Source: Leadbettera azotonutricia ZAS-9
GTDB lineage: Bacteria; Spirochaetota; Spirochaetia; Treponematales; Breznakiellaceae
Length of the DNA stretch: 64,000 bases
Direction of reading: 5' to 3'
Assembly: GCF_000214355.1 (NCBI RefSeq)
Contig: NC_015577.1
Location: 2,595,389 to 2,659,388, forward strand
Every line of letters begins with the position of its first letter. The stretch's first letter is position 1. Both the position numbers and the translations under genes were made by a program. The notes below the pieces were generated by a model that saw only the letters and a list, made by a program, of their open reading frames with translations, searched no databases and had not been told where the DNA came from. Below, piece after piece: positions 46,608-55,928 of this stretch.

Positions 46608-48986
46608 TCAATCCGGCAAAGCCAGGGCCAGCACTTCGTCGAAGCGCTCAACAGGGTGGAACTCGATGCCCTTCTTCACATGGTCGGGGATATCGTCAAG
46701 GTCCCGCATATTCTGCTTGGGGATGATGATGTGCCTGGCCTTGTTGCGCTGGGCCGCTATGGTTTTCTCCTTGAGGCCGCCTATGGGCAGTACCTGGCCT
46801 GTGAGGCTCAGCTCGCCGGTCATGACGAGCCTGTCCACGATGGTCTTGCCCCTCATCAAGGAGAGGAGGGCTGTTGCCATGGTGATGCCTGCGGAGGGGC
46901 CGTCTTTGGGGGTGGCGCCTTCGGGGATGTGGAGATGGACATGGTTCTTTTCAAACCATGAGGCGTCAAGGCTGTAGCGTTCAATGGCAAGCTTGCGGGC
47001 CAGGGTCATGGCGATGGCGGCGCTTTCCTTCATGGTGTCGCCCATCATGCCCGTAAGGGTAAAGCCCTCTTTGCCGGGCACTGAAGTGGCTTCGATTACC
47101 AGGGTATCGCCACCCATGCTGGTCCATGCGAGGCCGACGGACATGCCGGGGCGGTCCGCTTTCTTCACATCGCCTTCGGGGAAGATGGGCTTGCCCAGGT
47201 GCTTTTCGATAAGCTTCTTTTCGATGGCGAATTTTTTGTCCCCTTCCATGCCCGACTCTTCGGCTTCCACAATCTGCTTGGCAAGCTTGCGGTGGATCTT
47301 GTCCAGGTTCTTTTCGAAATTGCGCACCCCCGCTTCACGGGCATAGCCGTTGGCAATGTGGAGAAGGCTGTCCTGGGTATACTTCACCTGGTTCTTCTTG
47401 AGGCCGCTTTTTTCGAGGCTCTTGGGAACAAGGTAGCGTTTTGCGATTTCAAGCTTCTCCCTGTCGATATAGCCCGGGAGCTGTATTATCTCCATACGGT
47501 CGATAAGGGGAACGGGGATAGTATCCAGAGTGTTGGCGGTTATAATGAAAAAGATATGGGAAATGTCAAAAGGCAGATCCAGGTAATGATCCCTGAAGCT
47601 GTTGTTCTGCTCGGGATCAAGCACCTCAAGGAGGGCCGACGCAGGATCGCCCTGGTAGCTCTGGCCCATCTTGTCTATCTCGTCGATCATAAAGACCGGA
47701 TCTTTTGTTTTGACGATTTTAAGGCCCTGAATGATCTTGCCGGGCATGGCGCCGATGTAGGTGCGCCTGTGGCCCTTGATCTCCGCCTCGTCCCTCATGC
47801 CACCCACGGAAAAACGGAAAAACTGTTTGCCCAGGCTCCGCGCAATGGACTTGCCCACGGAAGTTTTGCCAACCCCCGGAGGGCCCACGAGGCAGATGAT
47901 GGAACCCGCAGGGCCTTTGGAACCCGCCGCGGCATTGCGGAGCTTGCGTACCGCCAGGTATTCCACGATGCGGCTCTTCACGTCCTTGAGACCGTAGTGA
48001 TCCTCTTCGAGTATCTTCTCTGCTTTTTTGAGATCGAAACTTTCCGGCGCAGGATCGTTCCAGGGGAGGCTTGAAATCATATCAAGGTAATTGCGGGTAA
48101 CAATGAATTCACCGGAGTTGGGATCCATGAGGCTGAATTTTTCCAGCTCCTGTTCCACCGCCTCTTTTATTTCCCCTTCGAATTTGAAGGCGTCGATCTT
48201 CTCCTTAAAACGCTGATACTCGCTGCTCTTGGCGTCGGTGGCCATGCCCAGCTCGGACTTGATGGCCTTGAGTTCCTCTTTGAGGAAGTACTCCCGCTGG
48301 GACTTTTCGATCTTCTCGTTGATCTCTTTCTGGATCTTTTTCTGGATCCGCAGGAGTTCCTGCTCCTTCTTGATAAAGATCAGCACCTGTTCCATGCGCT
48401 TCCGCACATTGAGAATCTCCAGGATCTTCTGCTGCTCGGCCTTGTCGATGTTGAGTATGCTGGCGATGAAGTCCGCGATTTTTCCGGGATGATCGATGTT
48501 GATCATGTTGAGACGCATCTCCTCGGAAAAGAGAGGGTTGTTCTCCGAGATTTGCTTCATCTCGCTGATGAGAGCCCTGGTAAGGGCTTTTACCTCGGCA
48601 GTTTCGTCCTCCACATCCTCCATGTATTCCACCGCTGCAACAATAGGGCTTGTGGGGTGCAGGGCCTTCTTGACCTGGAAGCGCTTGAGGGTAGAAATGA
48701 AGATGTTCACCCCCCCGTCAGGAAGGTTGATTTTCTTGACGATTTTGGCCGCCGTACCCACCTTGTAAAGGTCAGTGATGGAAGGGTTGTCGCTCTCATT
48801 CAGGAGCATCACCAGGCCGATGAGCCCATCCCCGGACACCGCCGCGTCCACGACCTTCACGTCCGCAGGGTTCCCTATCATGATAGGGGTAAAAATACCG
48901 GGAAAAATGGGCCTCCCCATGAGGGCCACCAGGGGCAATTTATTGGGGAGCAATTGATCTATAGGTACTACGCTCTGTTCTGCCAT
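46608..48986 (-). CDS. lon: ATP-dependent protease Lon
   Basis: 792 residues. An N-terminal substrate domain (LPLVALMGRPIFPG), a coiled coil, AAA+ with Walker A GPPGVGKTSVGKS (~365-377), DEIDKMG, sensor region and the Lon protease domain with catalytic Ser in KDGPSAGITMA (~696) and Lys in GGLKEKTIAA (~739). It degrades damaged and regulatory proteins. AAGGCGG lies 4 nt before ATG. The ~200 bp upstream are very A/T-rich. Confidence 0.97.
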   Translation of the reverse strand: MAEQSVVPIDQLLPNKLPLVALMGRPIFPGIFTPIMIGNPADVKVVDAAVSGDGLIGLVMLLNESDNPSITDLYKVGTAAKIVKKINLPDGGVNIFISTLKRFQVKKALHPTSPIVAAVEYMEDVEDETAEVKALTRALISEMKQISENNPLFSEEMRLNMINIDHPGKIADFIASILNIDKAEQQKILEILNVRKRMEQVLIFIKKEQELLRIQKKIQKEINEKIEKSQREYFLKEELKAIKSELGMATDAKSSEYQRFKEKIDAFKFEGEIKEAVEQELEKFSLMDPNSGEFIVTRNYLDMISSLPWNDPAPESFDLKKAEKILEEDHYGLKDVKSRIVEYLAVRKLRNAAAGSKGPAGSIICLVGPPGVGKTSVGKSIARSLGKQFFRFSVGGMRDEAEIKGHRRTYIGAMPGKIIQGLKIVKTKDPVFMIDEIDKMGQSYQGDPASALLEVLDPEQNNSFRDHYLDLPFDISHIFFIITANTLDTIPVPLIDRMEIIQLPGYIDREKLEIAKRYLVPKSLEKSGLKKNQVKYTQDSLLHIANGYAREAGVRNFEKNLDKIHRKLAKQIVEAEESGMEGDKKFAIEKKLIEKHLGKPIFPEGDVKKADRPGMSVGLAWTSMGGDTLVIEATSVPGKEGFTLTGMMGDTMKESAAIAMTLARKLAIERYSLDASWFEKNHVHLHIPEGATPKDGPSAGITMATALLSLMRGKTIVDRLVMTGELSLTGQVLPIGGLKEKTIAAQRNKARHIIIPKQNMRDLDDIPDHVKKGIEFHPVERFDEVLALALPD

Positions 48987-49117
48987 ATGTCCGCCTTATT
49001 AATATAATATACAAGAAAAATATAACAAAAAAATAAAGGAAAAAGTGAAATTTTTTTAAGGTAAATTTTTTGTATGAGGACAAAAAAACCTTGCTTATCA
49101 TTCCAGGCTATGTTAAA

Positions 49118-49170
49118 TTAGTCAGTATATTGACAATTCTTACAGTAAATTGGTCAATATATTGATAATT
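49118..49170. promoter_or_regulatory. tandem operator-like palindromes before the DUF4143 ATPase gene
   Basis: Two 21-bp near-identical sites (49118-49138 and 49150-49170; 18 of 21 match) start 32 bp apart. The cores are TCAGTATATTGA and the perfect palindrome TCAATATATTGA. They lie 26-78 bp upstream of ATG 49196 and would suit a dimeric regulator. Confidence 0.6.
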
Positions 49171-49195
49171 TTTAACTTTCAAATGGAGCCTTTTT

Positions 49196-50407
49196 ATGGA
49201 TAGAATTCCAAGGATTTTGAAGCAGCGGATATTTGATTACCTCAAACCGGAGCATACAGCGGGATCATCTCATGGCAGGGCGGCACTGCTTCTAGGCGCC
49301 AGGCGGGTGGGAAAAACCTTTCTTATCAACCAAATTCTGGAGGAATTCCGAAAGAAAGACAGTTCCCGGCAGATAGCCAGTACTTCGAAAGAGACCCTAT
49401 TGCTCAATGGCGAGGACTATGACGCTCAAGCGCTGCTGGAACCTTGTTCTATTGCCAATTACAGACGCCTCCTTGACGGCGTCAGGCTTTTTGTTTTGGA
49501 CGAGGCCCAGAATATTCCCAACATAGGGCAAAAGCTCAAACTTATAGTCGATGAAATTCCTGAAATCCGCATCGTTGCCTCGGGTTCTTCATCTTTTGAC
49601 TTGCTCAATCAAACCGGCGCCCCTCTGGTAGGGAGAAGCGCTTCCTTCTATCTAACTTCCTTTTCCCAAAAGGAACTTGATCCGTATGAAAATCCTCTTG
49701 AAACCAGACAGCGGCTTGACGATCGTCTCATTTACGGTTCCTATCCCGAGGCGGCCCTCATGGAATCGCCCAAACAAAAGGAAGGCTATCTTAAAGAGAT
49801 AGCCAATGCCTATCTCTTTAAGGATATCTTTGCCCTGGACGGGCTAAGAAACTCATCAAAAATCAGGGACCTCTGCAGGCTTATCAGTTTTCAGATGGGG
49901 AACGAAGTTTCTTATGATGAATTGGGCAAACAGCTGGGCATGAGCAAAAACACAGTTGAGAAATATTTGGATCTCCTCTCAAAGGTATTTGTGATCTACA
50001 AGTTGGGAGCCTATTCCCGCAACCTCCGCAAAGAAATCACCAAGGCGAGCAAGTGGTATTTTTATGATACAGGCATCAGGAATGCGGTTATCGGTAACTT
50101 CAACCCGCCGGCCATCAGGCAGGATATGGGGGCCCTCTGGGAAAATTATCTCATCAATGAACGGCTGAAAAACCGCTTCAACACCGGCCAATCCGGGGAA
50201 TTTTATTTTTGGCGTACCTACGACGGCCAGGAGATCGATCTTATTGAAGAATTGCCCACAACAGACAGCAAGGGCATTCCTGTCCTTACTGCTTATGAAT
50301 TCAAGCATGGGAAAAAGCAACCCAAAGTTCCCCCAGCTTTTGCGGCAGTATATCCTGACGCACGGTATCTGGTGATAAACAGGGACAATTATAGGGAATT
50401 TGTATAG
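49196..50407 (+). CDS. AAA ATPase with DUF4143 C-terminus
   Basis: 403 residues. Walker A GARRVGKTFLINQIL (Lys40, Thr41), Walker B LFVLDEAQNI, sensor VASGSSSFDL, then a winged-helix/nuclease-like DUF4143 region ending in FYFWRTYDGQEIDLIEE, similar to a PD-(D/E)XK edge. These ATPases are widespread in mobile and toxin-rich regions but their function is unknown. GGAG precedes ATG. Confidence 0.9.
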   Translation: MDRIPRILKQRIFDYLKPEHTAGSSHGRAALLLGARRVGKTFLINQILEEFRKKDSSRQIASTSKETLLLNGEDYDAQALLEPCSIANYRRLLDGVRLFVLDEAQNIPNIGQKLKLIVDEIPEIRIVASGSSSFDLLNQTGAPLVGRSASFYLTSFSQKELDPYENPLETRQRLDDRLIYGSYPEAALMESPKQKEGYLKEIANAYLFKDIFALDGLRNSSKIRDLCRLISFQMGNEVSYDELGKQLGMSKNTVEKYLDLLSKVFVIYKLGAYSRNLRKEITKASKWYFYDTGIRNAVIGNFNPPAIRQDMGALWENYLINERLKNRFNTGQSGEFYFWRTYDGQEIDLIEELPTTDSKGIPVLTAYEFKHGKKQPKVPPAFAAVYPDARYLVINRDNYREFV

Positions 50408-50468
50408 GGACTTGCTGATCTCTTAAGAAGAAACCAGTATAATCCTCATTAATGTAAAGGAGCAAACC

Positions 50469-50864
50469 ATGCAGGAAATCATTCAGTTCTTAAACGAGGC
50501 CAAGGTCTTCTACCTTGCCACAGCAGAGGGAGACCAGCCCAGGGTAAGGCCCATGGGTTTTGTAATGGAATACGAAGGAAAGCTCTGCTTCTGTACCAAC
50601 AACAAGAAGGAAATGTACAAGCAAATGAAGGCTAATCCCAAAATCGAAATCAGCGCCTGCGGGAATGAGGGGAAAACCCTCAGAATCGCCGGAAGCGTGG
50701 CATTTAACACCTCAAGGGAGGCCAAAGTTAAGGCTCTGGAGGTCAATCCCCACCTTAAAACCATGTATTCTCCTGATGATGGTATATTCGAAGTTTTCTA
50801 TTTTATCCAGGGAACTGCGGTTTTTGGCGACATGAAGGGCGGGAAAAAAGAAGTCAAGCTTTAG
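50469..50864 (+). CDS. pyridoxamine 5'-phosphate oxidase-like flavin-binding protein
   Basis: 131 residues of the split-barrel PNPOx-like fold: VFYLATAEGDQPRVRPMGFV, LCFCTNNKKEMYKQM and IEISACGNEGKTLRIAGSV. It probably binds FMN or F420-like flavin and reduces small substrates. AAGGAG precedes ATG; a TATAAT lies close upstream. Monocistronic. Confidence 0.9.
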   Translation: MQEIIQFLNEAKVFYLATAEGDQPRVRPMGFVMEYEGKLCFCTNNKKEMYKQMKANPKIEISACGNEGKTLRIAGSVAFNTSREAKVKALEVNPHLKTMYSPDDGIFEVFYFIQGTAVFGDMKGGKKEVKL

Positions 50865-50953
50865 GAGCGGAAACCGCCCGGCAAAACGGGGGATTTTCCG
50901 GAGATATTCTCCTACTAAATTTATGTGTTTTGTATAATTTTTTCATTTTTCTC

Positions 50954-51010
50954 TTGACAGTTTTGCTTTATTAAAATATAATACCTATATAACTACTAGG
51001 AATTATCCTA
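50954..51010 (+). promoter_or_regulatory. cysK promoter with downstream operator
   Basis: TTGACA (50954-50959), a 17-nt spacer and TATAAT (50977-50982). TAGGAATTATCCTA (50997-51010; arms TAGGA/TCCTA) lies in the leader and shares 12 bp with the metN site at 36080-36091. Confidence 0.7.
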
Positions 51011-51032
51011 AAAATACTACAAGGAGCATGAA

Positions 51033-51953
51033 ATGGCAAGAGCTGAAAAAATCACGGATCTCATTGGGAATACCCCAATTGTCAAAATCAACAAGCTGAA
51101 CGAGGGAGGCGCCACGGTTTATGTAAAACTGGAGAGCTTTAACCCCCTCCATAGCGTCAAGGACAGGATAGCCCTGGCCCTCATCGAAGCAGGCGAAAAA
51201 GACGGCCGCATCAAAAAAGGCACAGTCCTCATAGAACCCACCTCGGGCAACACCGGTATCGGGCTGGCCTATGTAGCGGCGGTCAAAGGCTACCGCATCA
51301 TCCTCACCATGCCCGAAACCATGAGCATTGAGCGGCGCAAGCTCCTCAAGGCCCTGGGCGCAGAGCTGGAGCTTACCGAAGGCGCAAAGGGCATGAAGGG
51401 CGCAATTGCCAAGGCCGAAGAGCTGGCTGCATCCATCCCCAATTCCTTCATACCCCAGCAGTTCAACAATCCCGCAAACCCCGCAATCCACGAAGCAACC
51501 ACAGGCCCGGAAATCTGGAATGACACCGAAGGCAAGATCGACATACTCATTGGCGGCGTCGGCACAGGCGGCACGGTCACTGGCGCAGGGAGGTACCTCA
51601 AATCCAAAAAAGCCTCTGTAAAAGTAGTCGCAGTTGAACCTTCGGCTTCCCCGGTGCTTTCGGGCGGCAACCCCGGCCCTCACAAGATCCAGGGCATTGG
51701 CGCAGGATTCGTACCCCAGGTTTACGACAAGGACATCATTGACGAAATCTACCAGACCGACGATGTAAAGGCCGGTACTGCAGCCCGCCGTCTTGCCAAA
51801 GAAGAAGGCATCCTGGTGGGGATTTCTTCCGGTTCCGCCCTGGAAGCGGCCCTGACTATTTCCAAACGCCCCGAAAACAAGGGCAAGACCATAGTCGCGG
51901 TCCTCCCCGACACCGGCGAGCGTTACCTTTCAACCTGGCTCTGGGAAGAATAA
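51033..51953 (+). CDS. cysK: cysteine synthase A
   Basis: 306 residues of the PLP fold-type II family. Lys43 in [11 protein letters not shown] binds [12 protein letters not shown] holds the substrate, and [13 protein letters not shown] and [10 protein letters not shown] complete the phosphate pocket. It joins O-acetylserine and sulphide to cysteine. AAGGAG precedes ATG. Likely co-regulated with metNIQ by a shared operator. Confidence 0.96.
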   Translation: MARAEKITDLIGNTPIVKINKLNEGGATVYVKLESFNPLHSVKDRIALALIEAGEKDGRIKKGTVLIEPTSGNTGIGLAYVAAVKGYRIILTMPETMSIERRKLLKALGAELELTEGAKGMKGAIAKAEELAASIPNSFIPQQFNNPANPAIHEATTGPEIWNDTEGKIDILIGGVGTGGTVTGAGRYLKSKKASVKVVAVEPSASPVLSGGNPGPHKIQGIGAGFVPQVYDKDIIDEIYQTDDVKAGTAARRLAKEEGILVGISSGSALEAALTISKRPENKGKTIVAVLPDTGERYLSTWLWEE

Positions 51954-51957
51954 GAGC

Positions 51958-54138
51958 TTAAAAAGAACCTATATCAAGGGAAATAAACGGGGCGGCGTGT
52001 TGTGAACCAACACCCCCCGCCCCTGCCCTGAATTGCAGGCCGAAGCTTTTATTCAGCTGTATGCCCATATTAAAAGACCCGTTCCAGACAATCCTGTCCA
52101 TTTTGTATTCATCCCAGGAAGCTGTTGTTTCCCCTGCAGCAACGGAGAGGGAGAGAATCATCCGCCCTCCAAGAATAGTCAGGTTTTTCCAGGGCTGAAA
52201 CTGGAGAGCAAGGGAAGCGGCAGCTTTATGGGCAGCGTAAGGCTGTCTGCCTGCCAGGTGGGGAAAGTAAACCCGGTCAAATTCATCAAAATGTCCAAAA
52301 GGTATCAGGCGCGAAGGCTCGCCAAGCCCAAAGGCAGTTTCTGCCCCGCCCATGGCAATAAGGCTGAATTTGCGGCTCAGAGGAAGCGCCCCAGTCAAAT
52401 CCAGGGAAAGGCTGTCATAGTGCGTCCCTGTATCCGGGGGGAGGGGAAAATACAGGGTATTCCCAATCTGGGCATATATCCCCCTGGATGGGAAGAGGTG
52501 ATAGTCCAGGGTGCAAAAGCTTAAAGCTGCGACAAAAGCCAGAGATGCGCCCTGATCATCCACAGTATTTGCCCAGAAAATTTCCGGGGCAATACTGAGG
52601 GCGCTATGATCGCCGATACGGATGCCTCCTTTAAGACTTCCCGAGGCAGCCAGGACCTGGCTCACTACCCCGCTGTTGGACAAAGGACCCTGAATGACAA
52701 TATCCTGATCCCGCACTATATCCCCGGAAACTGATATAAAGACCCGGGAGGAAAGAGGCTGCAAGTACATAAAGCGGAAGGAAAGGATATCCAGCACAGA
52801 TGATCCCAGGGACAACGCCGATCCCGGTCCGGTCAACCCCAGAAACTGGACGCCGCTCGACAAAGACAGCTTGCTGATTGATGAGGACGAGAGGACGCCG
52901 TGGTATGCTCCCCCGGCAAGAAGAAGGATTTTTGCCTTGTCATCAGGGTAAAGCTGCAAATCAAGCAAGGCCGAACCATTACGGGTATCTGTCCGGGTTA
53001 TGACAAGGCGGTAATTGCCGGTTCTGTATATCTCCCTGATAAAGGCGGAGAGCTTACCCTGTTCCAGGGGTTTCCCCCTGATAAGGCGGGCAAAGGATTT
53101 TTCGATACCGCTCCGGTCAGAAGGAAGAGCGCCCGAAATAGCAATACCCTGGGGAATAATCGGGGGCAGCTCCCCATAAGCTGGGATGGAAGTTTTTGTC
53201 CCCGCAGCCCCGGACACCCCGGATTCAGAGATGCTGGCTATTTTTTCCTTTAGCCCTATAAGGGCTTCCTTTAGCCGTTCCCGCTCCCCGGGGGCTAAGG
53301 AGTAGATCTCCCGGGCCTTCGAAAAATCCATGGTGGTAAAGCGCTGTACATCCGGCATCAGCACCAGATCCGCCAGGTCGCGCTGCTCACGGCTTAGACG
53401 GTTAGAATAGAGATCGTTCATCATCGGCAGGACATCCATGGGCGCAGTATTGATACGTTCGGGCAGTGGAAAAAGCTCTACCGCAATGACTACGTCATAA
53501 CCCATATCCCGGACTTCCCGAACCGGAAGATTGTACAGGAGGCCGCCATCAACATATCTTTGACCATCAATTGGCAAAGGCTCAAAAATCCCCTGAATTC
53601 CCATACTTGCCCGGATTGCCTCGGCAAGATCCCCCCGGCGGATCATCTCTATCCTGCCTTCCGGGACAGCTACAGCACCCGCCGCAAAAGGGATTGGCAG
53701 CTTGTCGAATTCAATATAAGAAGGTATCTTGACTGTGAGGGACTTGAAGAGGGTATACGCCGTTTCTCCGGTAGAATAGCCCTTTCCCCAGTCAGGGGTA
53801 AAGCCGCCATTAAGGCGAAACCTGAGGGGAAGGTTCTGTGCGGCAAGTTCATCCTCAAAGGGGGAAACCGGCCTGTCAAGGAAGAACGAAACCCAGTCCA
53901 ACTGCGAAAGGGCTTCTCTGAGCATTTCCGGGCTATAACCGGCGCAGTAGAGCCCGCCCACAATGGCTCCGGAGCTTACTCCCGCCACCATATCGACGTG
54001 GATACCCAGCTCTTCCAGAAGCTCCAGGATCGCAATATGGACAAAGCCCTTTGCCCCGCCGCCGCCGAGAACCAGGGCAACCTTAGGACTTTCTTCAGCT
54101 TGAGCATTGAGCCTTTGCCCCATTATGCATATAAGCAT
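51958..54138 (-). CDS. patatin-like phospholipase, type Vd autotransporter (PlpD-like)
   Basis: 726 residues as read. The patatin domain (residues ~20-300) has the oxyanion loop GGGGAKGF, nucleophile Ser in GVSSGAIVGG and the catalytic Asp in YVDGGLLYNLP. A POTRA-like region (~330-400) precedes a 16-strand-type barrel (~410-726) ending in SLDIGSF. This is the architecture of PlpD/FplA type Vd secretion. From ATG 54138 it lacks a proper signal peptide. A T7 tract (54142-54148) puts the natural start, GTG 54163, out of frame; losing one T would restore MIKKQFFLMLICIM. Confidence 0.88.
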   Translation of the reverse strand: MLICIMGQRLNAQAEESPKVALVLGGGGAKGFVHIAILELLEELGIHVDMVAGVSSGAIVGGLYCAGYSPEMLREALSQLDWVSFFLDRPVSPFEDELAAQNLPLRFRLNGGFTPDWGKGYSTGETAYTLFKSLTVKIPSYIEFDKLPIPFAAGAVAVPEGRIEMIRRGDLAEAIRASMGIQGIFEPLPIDGQRYVDGGLLYNLPVREVRDMGYDVVIAVELFPLPERINTAPMDVLPMMNDLYSNRLSREQRDLADLVLMPDVQRFTTMDFSKAREIYSLAPGERERLKEALIGLKEKIASISESGVSGAAGTKTSIPAYGELPPIIPQGIAISGALPSDRSGIEKSFARLIRGKPLEQGKLSAFIREIYRTGNYRLVITRTDTRNGSALLDLQLYPDDKAKILLLAGGAYHGVLSSSSISKLSLSSGVQFLGLTGPGSALSLGSSVLDILSFRFMYLQPLSSRVFISVSGDIVRDQDIVIQGPLSNSGVVSQVLAASGSLKGGIRIGDHSALSIAPEIFWANTVDDQGASLAFVAALSFCTLDYHLFPSRGIYAQIGNTLYFPLPPDTGTHYDSLSLDLTGALPLSRKFSLIAMGGAETAFGLGEPSRLIPFGHFDEFDRVYFPHLAGRQPYAAHKAAASLALQFQPWKNLTILGGRMILSLSVAAGETTASWDEYKMDRIVWNGSFNMGIQLNKSFGLQFRAGAGGVGSQHAAPFISLDIGSF

Positions 54139-54141
54139 CAG

Positions 54142-54163
54142 AAAAAAACTGTTTTTTAATCAC
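54142..54163 (-). other. T7 tract that separates a signal-peptide start from the patatin gene
   Basis: Read on the minus strand, GTG 54161-54163, preceded by GGGG with a 7-nt gap, opens MIKKQFF and then meets T7 (54142-54148). With six T it continues in frame as a signal peptide (LMLICIMGQRLNAQA) into the patatin frame. With seven T it stops after 22 codons. This may be a phase-variable tract or a base-calling error. Confidence 0.6.
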
Positions 54164-54195
54164 TTTGCATCCCCGCATCATTATGGAGGTATTAT

Positions 54196-54558
54196 ATGAG
54201 TTGGAAGGTAGCGGTTACCAGTGCCGACGGCGTGTTGATCAACCAGCATTTTGGCCATGCCAAATGGTTTTTCATCTATAACCTTGAACCGGACGGCAGC
54301 TTCGCCCTTCTTGAAAAACGGGATACCGCCCCCTGGTGCAGCGAGGAAAACCATGAACGGGATAGCCCCGGGGCAAGCTTAGGCATAGCGGCAGCCATTT
54401 CCGACTGCACTGCGGTCCTCACCGCCCGCATAGGCCCCCCTGCCCAAAAAAAGCTGGAACTCGCAGGGATCTCCGTCTACGAACAGCCCGACTCCATCGC
54501 AAATGCCCTGCCAAAGCTGGCAGCCTATTATGGGAAGAGTCAGGCGGCGAAGCTATAG
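54196..54558 (+). CDS. NifX/NafY-like dinitrogenase FeMo-cofactor-binding protein
   Basis: 120 residues of the dinitrogenase Fe-Mo cofactor biosynthesis family: NQHFGHAKWFFIY (His ligands), then CTAVLTARIGPPAQKKLELAGISVYE. Proteins of this type carry nitrogenase cofactor precursors. GGAGG precedes ATG. It stands alone here; no other nif gene is in the window. Confidence 0.85.
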   Translation: MSWKVAVTSADGVLINQHFGHAKWFFIYNLEPDGSFALLEKRDTAPWCSEENHERDSPGASLGIAAAISDCTAVLTARIGPPAQKKLELAGISVYEQPDSIANALPKLAAYYGKSQAAKL

Positions 54559-54567
54559 CAGGTTATG

Positions 54568-55926
54568 CTATGGCTGCTGCCAAGTCAGGAACACCACGGT
54601 CTGTTTGGATCTATCAGTAGGGTAAAGTGTAACGGTATTAGTGGCCCCAACATCCTGGGATGAGCCATTGGCTAAATTCCAAACCTTATGGTCGATTCCC
54701 GGAAGGGTGATTTTCACATTCCTTGTAGAAATCACGCTTTCATTCCAAACAAGGAGTATGCGGCTATTGTCATTGCCTTCAAAATAACAGGTCTTGATAA
54801 AACCAGGAAGATTTGATCCGGGGAAGCTTATGGTTCTGGATTCTTTTCCGCGAAACTGATGCGCACAAAGTGCAAAAGCGTCATATCCGCCTTTTTTCTG
54901 CCAGTCTGATCCGTTCTTCCAAACCAAGCCAAACCAGTCTTCGGAATCAATGGGATTACGGTTCTGGGAGTCAAAAAGATGATACCAGAAAATGGTTTTT
55001 GCCCCATCTGCAGCTAAAAGAGCCATGGTCTTGGTTACCATTTCAGGCATATCGGATTCTTTTACCTCGGTGCCATAACTCCCCTGGGTAGGATAGCCTA
55101 TTTCATTTACCCATATTTTATCAGCAAAACCATGCGCTGCGACTTGATTTTTAAAGCCATGATACACACCAGCAGCGCCAAAAGCATTAGGAGTATAAGG
55201 ATGATATGCAATAGCGTCTATTTTTTCCATAGCGCCGCTTGTAAATATCCCATCTATCCACTCGGGGGTAGCAAGGGTATTAAATAATCCGCCAACAAGG
55301 AAGGTATGCGTATCTTCAATTGCATCCAAAGCACGAATGGTTTCTGCTGTTGCTTTTGTCAGAGCATAGAATTCTGCTTTAGTACCTTTCCAGAAGCGGT
55401 CTTCCAGATTCGGCTCATTCCAGATTGCCCAGGCGTCTACCTTACCATGGCCGTTTTTGCCGTTATAACGTTTGACTGTTTCCCTGGCATAATCGCAGAA
55501 AAGCGGTATTTCATCCTCGGATACATACTTATCAGGTTCACCTTTGCCTGTATGTATCCAACCCACATCATAAAGGAGCATACCCAGGACCTTTTTCCCT
55601 TCGGCATTCGCCCTCGTTACATAGGCATCAAAGCTACCAAAAGTCCACTGATTATCAGCTTTTTCTATACTGCTCCAGCTAAAGTCCTGGTGCACCCATT
55701 CAACACCCAGCTCATTAAGGAGGGCATATTCACTATCCGGATCATTGGAATAACCGGAATGGATGATGCCGACGAAATCCTCAGGAATGGAAACAGTGTC
55801 ACTGCCTAGAACCGCATTATTTAAATCCAGCGAGACAGTGACATAAGCTTCTTCTTCCGGCGTCCCATCGGAGCACGCACTCAAACAGAGGAGAGCCGGA
55901 AGAAGAAAGAGGAAAAGCTTGCGCAT
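54568..55926 (-). CDS. GH39/GH5-like glycoside hydrolase lipoprotein
   Basis: 452 residues with lipobox LSAC. The TIM-barrel catalytic domain (~45-380) has acid/base Glu171 in AIWNEPNLED and nucleophile Glu275 in WVNEIGYPT, the clan GH-A pattern. A small beta domain follows. The exact substrate is unknown. It starts 2 nt after the stop of the small lipoprotein gene, so the two form an operon. Confidence 0.82.
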   Translation of the reverse strand: MRKLFLFLLPALLCLSACSDGTPEEEAYVTVSLDLNNAVLGSDTVSIPEDFVGIIHSGYSNDPDSEYALLNELGVEWVHQDFSWSSIEKADNQWTFGSFDAYVTRANAEGKKVLGMLLYDVGWIHTGKGEPDKYVSEDEIPLFCDYARETVKRYNGKNGHGKVDAWAIWNEPNLEDRFWKGTKAEFYALTKATAETIRALDAIEDTHTFLVGGLFNTLATPEWIDGIFTSGAMEKIDAIAYHPYTPNAFGAAGVYHGFKNQVAAHGFADKIWVNEIGYPTQGSYGTEVKESDMPEMVTKTMALLAADGAKTIFWYHLFDSQNRNPIDSEDWFGLVWKNGSDWQKKGGYDAFALCAHQFRGKESRTISFPGSNLPGFIKTCYFEGNDNSRILLVWNESVISTRNVKITLPGIDHKVWNLANGSSQDVGATNTVTLYPTDRSKQTVVFLTWQQP

Positions 55927-55928
55927 TA

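Noticed and set aside
50870-50918. Terminator after the PNPOx gene
   Set aside because: Only a weak, interrupted stem and no T tract; not convincing.
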